Assembly (NCBI GenBank): GCA_028023455.1
Contig: JAQFVV010000027.1
Span: forward strand, 8,243,845-8,307,844
Direction: 5' to 3'
DNA: 64,000 bases
Source of the DNA: Epiperipatus broadwayi
Lineage: Eukaryota; Onychophora; Udeonychophora; Euonychophora; Peripatidae
A program made the position numbers and the translations under genes. Under the pieces are notes generated by a model. That model did not search any database and was not told the DNA's origin. It saw only the letters and a program-made list of their open reading frames with translations. This document shows positions 48,251 to 59,993 of the stretch, one piece after another. How positions within the stretch are numbered: position 1 is the stretch's first letter; each line of letters opens with the position of its first letter.

Positions 48251-48956
48251 GAATATGAATCAATTATATGCCTATAAGAATATACAGGATATACCTAGAA
48301 AATAGTTTTGCATTTTGATTACATGGCATTAGAAACTGCTTTACAAAAATAATTGATCTCATTAATGCTAGGTAAAAATGGCACTTTCTTATTTTCATTC
48401 CAATCTAAGACAAGTATCATCATTTTCAACCATCATCAATCTGCAGCAATGTGAAAAACTACCAATATACAAAACAAAGAAGTTTTTTTTTTCAATTATA
48501 TGCTTAAAACCCATTAATCAAGTTGAATATTTCCTTTCTCATTATTACTCAATTATTGCTCTAATATTGATTCATTTCTTCTTTTTTTTTTTTTAACCTC
48601 CTATCAAAATATTTATATTTAGACAATTTCAGAATTTGATTTAAATATAAATAAGTACTATATTTTTTATGCCCAAAAAGAGAAAAACTAACATTCCTTA
48701 AATATACACTTATATTTTTATCAAATCTAAGATATACATTTTCAGAAGTATGAGTAATTTGACTATTGATAAATCCTGAAATTTTAATCCACAAGTTTTA
48801 GATTTGTGTTGGTAATTTAAATAGCAATAAAAATCAGATATAAAAAATTGGAAAAAAAAAGTTGCATAGATTAAACGAAAAATAAATAATTTTACAAAAA
48901 TATTGCTTTAAAAAATATTTATTAGTTGTAGTTCTTTCTCAGTTTCCATATTTAGC
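48251..48956. other. AT-rich DNA, nothing recognised
   Basis: Upstream of the first METTL2-like exon seen; no exon found. Long T runs. Confidence 0.35.
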
Positions 48957-48970
48957 TTCTATCACTGAAC

Positions 48971-49034
48971 CACTAAACATCACATGATCACTATCTATGG
49001 CACTACTATATGGAGAGTGTTGTTTTGTTTTGAA
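48971..49034 (-). mobile_element. Family A, 64-bp deletion copy A13
   Basis: Consists only of the tail (CACTAAACATCACATGATCA on the plus strand) joined to the ACTACTATATGGAGAGTG end. Bounded by a perfect 14-bp direct repeat TTCTATCACTGAAC at 48957-48970 and 49035-49048. It shows that start and tail alone define the element. Confidence 0.9.
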
Positions 49035-49048
49035 TTCTATCACTGAAC

Positions 49049-49520
49049 ATGGCCAACAACTGTTTAGCCTGCCTTATTATAAACATTTTACTTTTTTATT
49101 TAAACTGCTGTGAATATAGTACAATATATACTATGTAACAGTTTCCTATGATGTCATGTCAATGATATTTTAATAAGTTTTCCACTAGTTGTAGATTTTT
49201 TTTACAGTATCTTTAAAAACAAATTTTTGGTAAATTTTTATTATTTCGTCTGCTTTTTTCTTAGATTTTTTTGTTTTGTTTATTAATAAATTTTAATACA
49301 TTTCCAATAGTTTTTTCTTATCTTTAAAAACAAAATTTTGAAGAATCTTTTCTTAAAGTACTTTCTTAAAAAAATTCCCCCTCCTCCAGTCCCACAATAA
49401 ATATTTACTAATATATGCAATCAATTTACTTTTATATTACAAGGATGGTGATAAATAATTTACCAACAATTTTAATAAATTATTATTTTCTAATTACAGT
49501 CATTCTTTTTCTCTCACTTC
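49049..49520. other. AT-rich DNA, nothing recognised
   Basis: A loose repetition of ATCTTTAAAAACAAA blocks at 49208-49340; otherwise nothing. Confidence 0.35.
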
Positions 49521-49524
49521 AGTT

Positions 49525-49690
49525 ATGCCACCTAGTGTAAGCTTTAGTAATCAATAAATGCCAGATGGTAATGCTTAACAGATCTCTATCTAGTGCTGTT
49601 ATATCCAATATCTCCAAACTAGTTTTTAGTTCATGACTTTTATCAGAGAGGAGTTTTGGATTTGAGATCAACGCACTTGGACCTTTTAGA
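49525..49690 (+). mobile_element. Family A, copy A14, one arm only
   Basis: Plus-strand copy beginning within the arm (TATGCCACCTAGTG) and running through the GAGAGGAGTTTTGGATTTGA block, without the return arm. Followed by TTTTAGATC repeats. Confidence 0.7.
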
Positions 49691-49949
49691 TCTAATAAAC
49701 TTTTTAGATCAAATAATTTATTCATTTTTTATTTAGCAATTATTTTTTCAGTAGACAAAAAAGTTAGTCTCCATCATTATATGTAAGAATTTGTATGACT
49801 CTAGGTGTCCATTAATACATATAATGCCATTATATCATTATCATCGACATTAGTAGCCATTCTAACTCCAGGGGAAAAAAATAAATATGAATTTTACGAC
49901 TATACATACCAATCCATGACCTACAAGCATGTCCACAAATACCATATGC

Positions 49950-50050
49950 AGACATAGTTTAGTGCAATGGTAAAGTGGCGACTCCAGAGCTTAAGGTCCA
50001 TGGAACACAACTCCAGGTCTGTCATGTCCAGTGCTTCAATTTCTAATGAA
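49950..50050 (+). repeat. tRNA-derived SINE-like head
   Basis: GTTTAGTGCAATGGTAAAG (box A-like) and ACACAACTCCAGGTC (decayed box B) match the family at 11415-11835. 49691-49949 shows nothing. Confidence 0.45.
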
Positions 50051-50229
50051 CTTCTGAGGAAGAAATTATTCCATTTCTATTTTATATGCAAGTTTGAAAG
50101 ACTATTTACTTTCTCACTTGCCAATGAAAGTGATTAATATTGCACCTGTTTAGAATGTCTGTGATGTAAACAGACCTGATTCCTCCATAAAAAACCATGC
50201 TGAAGTTCACCACAAAAAAACCTTTTCAT

Positions 50230-50425
50230 GTATTCCATATGACTGGATCTGTTGAAAAAACTGTACATACAATAGTAGATTCAACATTACCATATCCAGA
50301 AATTTAAAGAACATACTTGTCTTTTGACCTTATGATTTCACTGAAGAAAACCAGTCACACGATAGTAGATTAAACATCATCACATTCAGAAAACTGAAGA
50401 ATATACAGATTTTCTGACCTTATTG
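50230..50425. repeat. Tandem duplication, 2 units of 90 bp
   Basis: AATAGTAGATTCAACAT and GATAGTAGATTAAACAT are 90 bp apart and are followed by similar CAGAAA, AAGAA.ATAC and GACCTTAT blocks. Confidence 0.65.
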
Positions 50426-51002
50426 TATTTTCAAAATATTATAGAATATCTTTAAATGAAAATTTTTCAGCACTTTTATGTTACAACAATAAGAAATTCA
50501 TTTAATAATAGTTCTGTAGTATAATTTTCACTACATTATTCTTTCCAAAGCAGGGACTGTTTTCTAATTGTTTTTAACACCTTATGGAAGAATGTAATCA
50601 TAAACACATGGCCAAGACATATGAAAAATGTATGATCCCCAGGAAGCACATTTTGTGCTGAACCAGCACTCAACAGTTGGCTCAGATCACAATCTCTTAC
50701 ACATATTTTTATCATGAGTGAAAGGTGTGAGGGCAGTAAGTTTGACCCTTATTGATTAAACTATAGTAATTGGTTATCTACATATATTGAACAATGATAA
50801 AAGATTGTAATCTGGACCAACTGTTGAGTGCTGGTACAACATGAAATGTGCATCTTGGGAGATTATATATCTTTTTCACATTTCTTAGGTCATTTGTTTA
50901 TGAATACACCCTCCACAAAAGTGTATGTACTTTGTGTGAGAAAGGTATAGTGAAAATTACACTACAGAAATATTATTCATTAAGTAGATACTAATCTAAT
51001 CA

Positions 51003-51335
51003 ATGTGTTTTCCTAAAGGTTTGTGATGATGGTGTTCTAGTTGTATTTTTATATTGGGCTATTTTCATCATCTAATATGTGTATTGAATGTCCATAGAAA
51101 AATTTAACTTTATTTAAATATTCCAAATACATTCAATTGTTAATAATAGCACATTAAACAGGTTAGTATATGCACAACATTTTGAGAGGTATTATTCTCT
51201 TCTCTTCTTCGTGTGTTGCTGACCTGACCAGTGACAGAACTAATGTGGGATTCGAACCTGGATCCTTAGATTCTTGATTATTGAATTTTAAGGTAATGCT
51301 CTAACCAACTGAGCCATCCTGCCAAAGGCAATAGT
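51003..51335 (-). mobile_element. tRNA-derived SINE T1 with intact promoter boxes
   Basis: On the minus strand the head has box A TGGCTCAGTTGG (complement of 51305-51316) and box B GGTTCGAATCC (complement of 51248-51258), both matching the RNA polymerase III consensus. A tRNA-unrelated body follows, ending near ATGATGAAAATAGCCC. It splits the linker of the first family B unit. The same SINE is seen twice at 58735-59705. Confidence 0.85.
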
Positions 51336-51793
51336 CAGCATTAATGATTAATAAAAATTATTAATATACTTGTGTTAAATTTGTGAGGGCAGTAAGTTTG
51401 ACATATCAATTAAACTATGGTAAGTGGCTATCTACGTATACTGAACAGTGATAAAGATATGTGTAAGACATTGTAATCTGGGCCAACTGACAAGTACTGC
51501 TTCGGCACAAAATGTACATATTGGGGATCATACATTTTTTTATATATCTTTGGTCATATGTTTATGATTACACTCCTCCACAAGGTGTTAAAAGGTGGAT
51601 AGAAACCAATCCCTATCTTTAATAAGAGTGGTATAGTAAAAATTATTCTATAAAAATATTATTAAGTGGATAATCTCTAGTCTAATGAATGACTAATAAG
51701 AAGTATTAATATACTTCCATTAAATAGTTTTGTGTCAAAGTTGTGAGAACAGTAAGTTTGACATATTAAACTGTAATAATTGGCTATCTATAT

Positions 51794-51818
51794 ATAAAAA
51801 CAGTGATGTTTAGTGGTT
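51794..51818 (+). mobile_element. Family A, 25-bp tail-only insertion A16
   Basis: ATAAAAACAGTGATGTTTAG plus TGGTT sits inside a family B unit between two copies of CTATCTATAT (51784-51793 and 51819-51828). Sister B units lack it and have a single copy of the target. It is an extreme 5' truncation that keeps only the 3' terminus. Confidence 0.82.
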
Positions 51819-52085
51819 CTATCTATATTTACTGAACAATGATAAAGATATGTGTAAGAGATTGTGATCTGGGCCAACTGACGAGTGCTGGTTCAGCATG
51901 AAATGTGCATTTGGGGTACCATACATCTTCACATCTTTGGTCATATATTTATGATTACATCCCTCCACAAGGTGTTAAAAGTGGATAGAAACTAGTCCCA
52001 ACCTTGTAAGAGAGTGCTGCAGAAATATTATTTGTTAAGTGGATAATCTCTAGTCTAATGAATGACTAATGAAAATTATTAATAG

Positions 52086-55000
52086 AGTCCATGTTTCATG
52101 TCATATAACAACCACTTAGACAATTAATTTTAAGTGAAATAGTTATAATACTATGATATAATATCTTTTTCCTTAAATGCATTTCAGGGATCTATTCTGA
52201 CTTCATGCTGATAGCCATACCATCTAATTTGTCAATAGCCCACCGTAATTAAATGTTTATATGTTTTTATTTAATTTATTATATGACAGAATCATACAAA
52301 GTGTTCCTCAATGACTACTTTAAAATGAATTTAGACTTAGATGAGCAGATGAACCATTTTTATGTAAGATAATGGACATTATACAACTAAGAAGTCTTCA
52401 TCCAATCTAGCATATGTCTGAAAAGTACATATCAAAGTTTGTGGATTAATGCATGCAAACTGACACAACTCATTGCATTAAAGCTTTGTAATAATCAATG
52501 ATCAAAACAATTTTCAAGACTTATTAATTACCATTCACAGACTGACCAAATAAGTCCAAATACATATCAGTGTAACAAAATATTTATATGCTCCAAAAAT
52601 CTACAATGGTATAAAAATGTATACAGAGACTCTTAGGATAATAACTAATATTATTAAAATAACTCTCAGGATTTAGAATAACTATCAGTTTTAAACTATA
52701 ATAAATAAATCCCTTAACAAATATAAAAATATGATCAGACTAAATATTACTCATAATAGAGAATAACCATTAATTACATGACTAACAGACTCTCTCAGGG
52801 TTTTCTCGGGGTTTTAAAAAATTTATAAATAAATTTTACTCAATATAGCTGAATAATAAAAAATATTTTATTATGCCCAACTATATCCTACAATAACTAA
52901 ACCTTAATTCCTTAAAATATTTATGCAAATAATAGTAGTAACATTAATATCATTACATTATAACAAATATGCATATGCGTGATAACAAACAATAAGGATC
53001 AATGAACTAGACTCCCGTTCATTAATTTTTCCTTATTATAATTAAATATTTTTATCATAAATAGTATCAACTATAATCTAATGAAATTATATTATAAAAC
53101 AATTTAAATACCATGTTATCAAATAAAATATAAGGATATCATGATGTATAATGCAAAAACATAAAAGTCCGGTGGTTTAATAAATATAAAATAAGTTTCA
53201 TTTACAAAATGACAAGAATAATAGTAATAAATTAAGATTATCAATAAAAATATAATTAAATATTTTCTCAGACTAGGAAGATAAAACTTTAATATTCAAA
53301 CCTAACTACATTTAATATAATATGTGAGTGTAGCTTTACATGTTATTAGACGAACCATGCGTTAAAGAAAGATCGTTTAAACGAATATCAAATACACGTT
53401 AAATATTTAATTGTTTAATTACTGACACACTATATTTTATTTGACCTTTATTATTTACATCATCAATCTTTAAACTACTTGTGTTTCTCTCACTTAAAAC
53501 TATATATCGTTTTATTGTATCCTATGTGTGAACTTTACAGACATAAGTGGCATTATAAAATATGCTTAACATAAGCTGAAATATAAATCATCAGGAGGTT
53601 TCATCTATTGCGTGATAATAAAATACAATACTATTATGAATCACTGTGCATGTGACATTACAATAAAGTCACAAGGAACTTATTTTCCTCTACTGTATGA
53701 CCATATCACATAAAATCTAGAAACTGATTGCCACGGATTCTAAAATAATTATCTTTAAAACTTCAAATACCCAAATATATATAATTATACAATATATACA
53801 CACATAACTCTACTCTTTAAAATTATACGATTAAAATATTTAACAATATCTCAACATAATATAGACTTGAATTATTATCACAAAGATCAACAAGACATGA
53901 TGCTATGTATAAACTATAATTATAAGTATTAAATCTTAACTACAAAAGATTAACAAACAACCTTACTCTAATAACAAAATGCACACATAAATAATGTAAT
54001 ATTAAATATAATCAAAATTACACTATCAAAATACCTGCATGTCCAAATTTGATATCCATCCTTCTATTAGTTGTTATTATAAAGACTTTATTTTATTAAT
54101 AATAAGAAATAAATAATATATCCTATAAACTAAGATTCTTCAAAAAGCCGTGACTTTCCATGAAGATAAACCCCTTCAATGCTTTTATCTATTTCAAGAT
54201 TTTTTGGTGATATGCTATTATCCTAAATCTTTGGCACTTCTAATCAACAGAAATCTACAGGGTAACGTAATAATTTTATTTTTCAAAGTAAATCAATTAT
54301 CAGATGTTTACACAATCAACTATATCCAAAATAAGTTGTTTTTGTCCTTTTAATAAATAAATTATGCAGTAAAATTAACAGCTTCTCAAGACAATTTAAC
54401 AAATTTGACGTTTTAAAACAAAACATTTTAATTCTACTAATCAGTACATCCTTATTTGTTATGAAATTTTACAGGTGTTGATTATTCATTTGACAATCCT
54501 AGAAAAGTCATTTGCCCAGAGACAAATGCTTAGTACAAAAATTTTCTAGCCCTGAATGTTGAAATGATAATGATCCAATATGGCTATTTTTATACATACA
54601 AAGAATTAAGGTAAAGCAAACAAATAAATAAAAGAAAGATCAATTTAGTTAATCCATCTTATTGATTGCTTCTATTGATAGTTTCTATTAATGACATAAA
54701 ATTAGATCATCATTACTTTGACAACATAAACAAGACTCTTAATTTAACTCTAACTTAACTCTTTTGTCCAATACATCATCCTTTTCATTATTTAGATGGG
54801 AATACCACAAATATCTGCTTGCAAGAATAACATCCTTGTAAAAAATTGTAGTATTCCTTACAATAAAATAATTTTAAAACTACAGAAAATATTTTAACAA
54901 ATATTTTAAAAGAAAAATAACACATATCTCAATAAATAGTTAGGTCACAAATATTAATATAAAAATAATTTTTACTTTGTTTATTTATTAATCTGTCCTA

Positions 55001-57013
55001 TTAATAAAGTCTTTATTTTAAAATTAAAATAATAATTTCATATCAAATCTTTTAAAATAGTACGGCTTTAAATTTTAAAACAAATAAAATAAACATAGAA
55101 TAAATATAAGTGCATACATATACAAGTTAAGCATTAAACTATATATCATTTTAATGTCACACATAATCTAATATAACTATTGCTTTCTTAATCTTATTCT
55201 AAATTATTCTTCCACTTATTTAAAATGTTTTTTTAGCATATTGTCCCTTTATTAATCTTAATTCAGCATATGTGTTTGCATTAGAATCAATGCTATATTA
55301 TTTTAGGGTGATGTCAAAATTTTATCCAAAATTTCAAAAATTATAATATAGGGGACAACATATTGAAATTATGAGGATCGTTTTTATAAGTAGAAAACTT
55401 TAAATAATAATATTATCCTTACAATAAGTCAATAATTTTTTTTTTAATTATTCTCATTATTATGCTTTAGAATGTCTATCATATATTACAATATATGGTA
55501 ATCTATCCACTGGTAGTCAAAAGTAAATTCATTTTCAGATTTAATCACATCTCCACAGGTCTCCAAAGTTCACTATTTCAAATAATAGCAAAGTCATTCA
55601 TTAATACCATATCATATAACTTAAAATTACCATAACATTAATCGCTATAATTTATAAGTAACATTATTTGGTTGAGCTGAGATGAAATATTTTTAAATAC
55701 AAATACTCAATATAATTTAATCACACAAATCTGGATATTTTTAAAGAATTATTATTACAAATCTCTGGGAAATGTTATCCCATGGAAGATCATTGCAAGA
55801 CATGGATCCACTCCTGTGGGGGATTTGCATTTCCCACAAACAATGCCAAGATACATATATTTTTGGGTTTTGTTTTTTTTTTCTAAAACTTTAATAATGT
55901 ATATTTTTGAGAAATTTGAGACAAACACTTTGGAAAATGACCTAGCCATGTTACATATCACATGAAAGCTTATTAAATAAGCTACAATTTGATATTTTCT
56001 ATAGCCTTCTATTTAATTCTAGTGTGAGTAATCATTTCTCGTGAAATTACCCACAAGCGCAAAACTGCACAATTTTTTGGAGGTTTCAAACAGCTGTAAC
56101 TTCAATACTAAATCAGGTAAAAAATTTAAAAATTGGAATTATTTGGTGAAACAAATTTCAAAAAAAAAAATGAATTAATTTTTTTTTTTGATTGGATCTA
56201 TCGCTATTCTGAATTTTTTACTTATGTAAACTTGATCTTTTCAGAATATGAACTCACAACTTAATCCAAACTTTCTAAAGCAGAAGTGAAGTGAATCAAA
56301 TATGATGATAATTAGGATATTGTCAAAATGAAATGCTATCAGACTAAAAAAAAACAGTATTTATACAATAAAGTAAGCATTATTTGCAAAGTTTGTTGAA
56401 ATAACAGTATTGTGAATTATTATTATTATGATTTGCACCTTGGAATTAATTTCTTTATAAAATATTAACTTTTAATAAATATACTGATGTTAGTGTAAAC
56501 GTCAATATACTGATCAAGCATTGTCGAAAGCCTTCAAAACAAGGTCGTTGGATTGACATATATGAAAAGATTCTGTTTAAATGTAAATTGAAATGAAAGA
56601 GCAACTGAATGAAAACCTGAAAAATCCAAATGGTTACATGGAAATTATCAATTTGATATAAATTGTGGTAATCAAAGGCAAAGCTTAAAAATGTACTGAG
56701 TGTGATCACAGATATGATAAAACCATTTTCAATTACTTATGTTGAATAAAATAACTAACTGCTACGATACTTTTTTTTTATAATTTTAATAGATTTCATT
56801 GAAACATCAATATTTTCAACTGTTAATTCTACAGACATATTACCTGAGATGCTTCTTAAAAGGTTTCCCTTATTTAAACTGATAACATAGAGGCATTGAA
56901 GAAAAATGATTGGTTTTACTACCGTAAAAAAAAATTTCTTTTTTTTTTTTTTATCTTCAATATTTATTTTAAAAAATTTTGCTTTTTCTTTAATATATTT
57001 TGAGAAAGCATTA
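52086..57013. other. About 5 kb AT-rich DNA with no recognised repeat or exon
   Basis: The longest stretch of the window without a recognisable element. 55755-55860 has higher complexity: the minus strand reads MYLGIVCGKCKSPTGVDP within a 68-codon open frame. I do not recognise it and no splice context was evident. The first exon of the METTL2-like gene was looked for here and not found. Confidence 0.4.
56939..56968 (-). other. Polyadenylation signal and poly-A tract of the TTC9-like retrocopy
   Basis: On the minus strand AATAAA (complement of 56963-56968) is followed within about 12 bases by 14 A (complement of 56939-56952). They lie 46-75 bases beyond the stop codon of the pseudogene, as expected for a reverse-transcribed mRNA. 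Confidence 0.75.
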
Positions 57014-57575
57014 TTACCGAAACATTTTCGTATAAATATCCATTCCTTTCATTTTGTACTTTTCTAATTCTTTCTCACACAAATCTATATGCTTTTTAAT
57101 ATCAGCATCTGATTTTGTTGTCAAAGCTTCTGCAAGATGAAGTACCTCTAATGATCTATCAAAGTTCCGGCTGAGTGTAAACAGCTTTCACATTCTTGAG
57201 AGAAAATTGCAAAACATTTTCATAGTATTCAATTATGCGGTCCACATCCTTACTTTGAATTATTATAACAAACTACAGTTAGTTTTTCAACATTGTTTTA
57301 TATCTCTTAGAACATTCTGTGTATTGACTTGTAATTCTGTAAAGAAAATTGCACTGTTTTTATTTTTTTCAATAGCACTGATAAAAAGAAGAGCTCAATG
57401 ATATTTGCCAATAGCTAATTTGTATTCTTTCTTTTTGTAAAATTGACTTTAAGCATTTTTAAAATGCTTAGTATCTTCTAAAAGATTTGCAAAATTTTGA
57501 TCTTTGGTATGGAATATCAGAAAATGTTTTATTTTCTTCTAAATTATTAATTTGTACTTCGCAATTAGTCATCAT
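57014..57575 (-). pseudogene. TTC9-like (TPR protein) processed pseudogene
   Basis: An intronless minus-strand copy of a small TPR protein of the TTC9 family. Starting at ATG 57575, the pieces in order are TNCEVQINNLEENKTFSDIP, a first TPR helix pair FYKKKEYKLAIGKYH.ALLF, a CYNN remnant, VDRIIEYYENVLQFSLKNVK, VY, then after a frame change FDRSLEVLHLAEALTTKSDA, and a C-terminal helix EKELEKYKMKGMDIYTKMF before stop 57014-57016. TTC9 proteins have this order: TPR1 with KYHRALL, CYNNLAACLL, a second TPR with NxKALYRAG, and a KxLYxxMF end. At least four stops or frameshifts and internal deletions make it non-functional. AATAAA and poly-A follow, so it arose by retroposition. It lies on the same strand as the METTL2-like exons, 9.4 kb upstream of the first exon seen. 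Confidence 0.8.
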
Positions 57576-58193
57576 ATAGAGGCTATATTTTAATAACCTA
57601 ACTAGTTATGACCTAAGCACACCCTATTTACTGCCACCGCAAAAAATAAAACCCAATAGAAGAATTCATTTTACTGACAGAAATAATGTAATTGTTTCCA
57701 AAAATTCAAATCCTTTAAAACCTGGAAGAATTTTATATACTCCAAATTAATTTGATCTGCAGATGCTTTAAAAATACAGCAATGAGATTAGAATAGAAAA
57801 GACTGGTAATTAAAATAGAGTAAAAAACAACAACTTGATAACAAACAGCTTTTAAATCTTAAAGATTAATGAAGATGGCCCTATATGTTCATAACAGATT
57901 GCTATTCTTTTACTATTCACATAGCCGGCAGATAGTCTGGTTATTTTAAGTACTTTGAGAAAGCCACCCTGGTGCTAATTGCTTACAAACAAATTCTCAA
58001 CTGATGGTTTATTTGATAAGCTACAACACACACTTATTCTTCCTGCCAATCTCTAATGGCAACTGATTCAAATAGTAAAAAGAGACAGAGTAGGCAGCGC
58101 ACAGTCATAGCAAAGATCATGGAAAGCAGTGACAAATTTGAAGATTTAGCAATATTAGATATATAAAGAATATGTCAAATAAATGATATTAAC
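57576..58193. other. DNA with nothing recognised
   Basis: No exon, SINE or LINE identified. Confidence 0.35.
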
Positions 58194-58205
58194 AATTCAA
58201 ATTAT

Positions 58206-58395
58206 TAAACAAGGTGAAACTCTCCTTACAGTAGTGCCACCCTGTGCCAACCAGAGTAACCAGAGTAATCAATGGATGCCAGAAGGCTTGTGCATAAAAT
58301 CCGTATCTAGTGCCTACTCATCCAATATCCCCAGATTAGTTTCTGGCTTGTGGCCTTAGTCAGTGAGGAGCCTTGATCTGAGATGGTAGTGGTTT
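58206..58395 (+). mobile_element. Family A, copy A15 (one arm plus short tail)
   Basis: Start, one arm with a small internal duplication (CCAGAGTAA twice) and the last bases of the tail (TAGTGGTTT) after a deletion. Perfect 12-bp direct repeat AATTCAAATTAT at 58194-58205 and 58396-58407. The next 330 bases are unassigned. Confidence 0.88.
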
Positions 58396-58734
58396 AATTC
58401 AAATTATCTTTTAACTCCATATCATCCTTAGTTAAGTCTCTATATAAAAAAATCTAATCTGTTCATGATCCCATATAATTGCTTATTATCTGAAGATTTT
58501 TATGATGAATGATATAAATAAAACTATGAATAGAAATGATGAAAACTATCAGCTTGGAAAGAGGAAAAGGAAGCTAAAATAATAATGCGAGACATGACAT
58601 TATCATATTACAAGTATATGAAACTCATAAGACCAATCCAAATCAACTTGGGTCCTATGTAATAATATATAGGTGAATTATTAGTATTTGGTTGAAAATT
58701 TGGGATGACGGCAATTTAATATTAAATTATATGT

Positions 58735-59452
58735 TGGGCTATTTCCATCTTTAAAAAATTCAAATTTTATTTAAATTTTCCAAATATATTAATATATTAG
58801 TAATAGTGCTTTTGGTAGAAATAACTTAATACTAAAAGGAAATATGCCTATGTGTTTGCAAAGGAAGTTTTTTAATAAATGTGTTTTAACAGTTCTTACT
58901 TATGGATTGGAGATTTGGACAATTAACAGAAAAGCAATACAGAGACTTCAGACCACTCAATGAAGTATGGAAAGATGCATGTTAGGAGTAACAAGAAGAG
59001 ATCAAAAACGCAATATATGGTAAGTGTACAAACAGATGTTACTGACATCGTTGAAACAATTAAAAGACTAAAGTGGAGTTGGGCTGGACATATTGCTAGA
59101 AGAGATGATAGTAGATGGGACAATTGAAATCTTAAACTAGATTCCAAGAGAGTGTAAAAGAACCAGAAAGAGGCCACATGTGAGATGGATGAATGAAATA
59201 GTAAAGTGTGCAGAGATGATGTGGAGAAGAGAGGCTAGAAATCAGAAAAGGTGGATTGAACTTGGAGAGATCTTCATCCTGCAGTGGATTAATAATGGTT
59301 GACAATGATGAATAGCACTCAGATTAAAATATATCACAATGTTTCAAGTGATATTATTCTCCTTTCTTCTTCCTTTGTTGCCGGCCTAGTCAGTGAGGCA
59401 ATCAAAACTGGATCTTTAGATTCGTGAATATTGAATTTAAGGTAACTCTCTG
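58735..59452 (-). mobile_element. SINE T2, split by an RTE insertion
   Basis: SINE body at 58735-58815 (ATGTTGGGCTATTTCCATC) and SINE middle plus head at 59330-59452 (GATATTATTCTCCTTTCTTC, then GGATCTTTAGATTCGTG) align end to end with T1. The gap is filled by the RTE fragment. The breakpoint lies where T1 reads AATAGCAC; AATAGTGCT stands on the left and AATAGCACT on the right. Confidence 0.78.
58830..59310 (+). mobile_element. RTE-type LINE 3' fragment inside SINE T2
   Basis: Encodes, with stops, TVLTYGLEIWTINRKAIQRL, then SMERCMLGVTRRDQKRN, KTKVELGWTYC-like (frame lost) and ends with CTTCATCCTGCAGTGG and GGTTGACAATGATGA. It extends further 5' than the other plus-strand copies, reaching the YGLEIWT part of the RT connection. 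Confidence 0.8.
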
Positions 59453-59705
59453 CATAATAACTCAGTTGGTTAGAGCATTAGCTTAAATTTAATATTCACA
59501 AATCTAAAGTTTCCCATACTAGTAATGTCACTTGTAAGACCAGTAATACCTGAAAAAGACAGGTGAATAGTATCACTCAAAATAACGCTATATATCAACC
59601 TGTGCACTATTATTAATAGTTGAGTGTATTTGGATAATTTAAATAAAGTTTAGAATTTTTCTAAAGACATTCAATATTTAATATTAGATGATGGAAATAG
59701 GTCCA
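59453..59705 (+). mobile_element. SINE T3, opposite orientation to T2
   Basis: Head CTCAGTTGGTTAGAGCATTA (box A) with decayed box B, body GAGTGTATTTGGATAATTTA and end ATTAGATGATGGAAATAGG, all matching the complement of T1. It lies head-to-head with T2. Confidence 0.78.
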
Positions 59706-59993
59706 CAAATAATTAATAGATAAATTATTACTATAATAAAAACTATCTATATATTATAAAACCCAACACTGGTTAAGAATATAAATTTTAAAACATTGAT
59801 ATAATCAGTTTTTATAATTAAAATAAGACACAGGAGACCCTAATAAGTTCTGTGGAAAACTGTATTTGTGTTGAAATATTTCTGGAAATCAATTTTATTG
59901 ATTCAATAAGTAAGTGATTAATCATAACTTATAAGACTATGAAGGGCTTTGCATGTTTTAGCACAGTGACAAAGTGACTATTAGAAAATTAAG

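Larger units (their letters stand above)
50575..52085 (+). repeat. Family B array: one inverted arm, then three direct units
   Basis: 50575-50720 is a minus-oriented piece and pairs with the following unit. Direct units begin near 50728, 51387 and 51741 with GTGAGGGCAGTAAGTTTGAC or a variant. The last two are spaced 354 bp. Each unit contains the CCAACTGA.GAGTGCTGG core, the TTATGATTACA.CCCTCCACAA block and a GAAATATTATT end. A SINE interrupts the first unit, and a 25-bp family A tail interrupts the third. Confidence 0.82.

Noticed and set aside
48378-48794. Search for the METTL2-like first exon
   Set aside because: Open frames here show no FG.R.LTD-type N-terminal pattern and no compatible donor; the first exon is left unassigned.
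51245-51325. A true tRNA gene
   Set aside because: Box A and B are good, but spacing and arms do not give a cloverleaf, and the head continues into a SINE body present in three copies.
57014-57180. Genuine 3' exon starting after TTTACACTCAG
   Set aside because: TTC9-like homology continues on both sides of the supposed acceptor in other frames, so it is a frameshift in a retrocopy, not an intron boundary.
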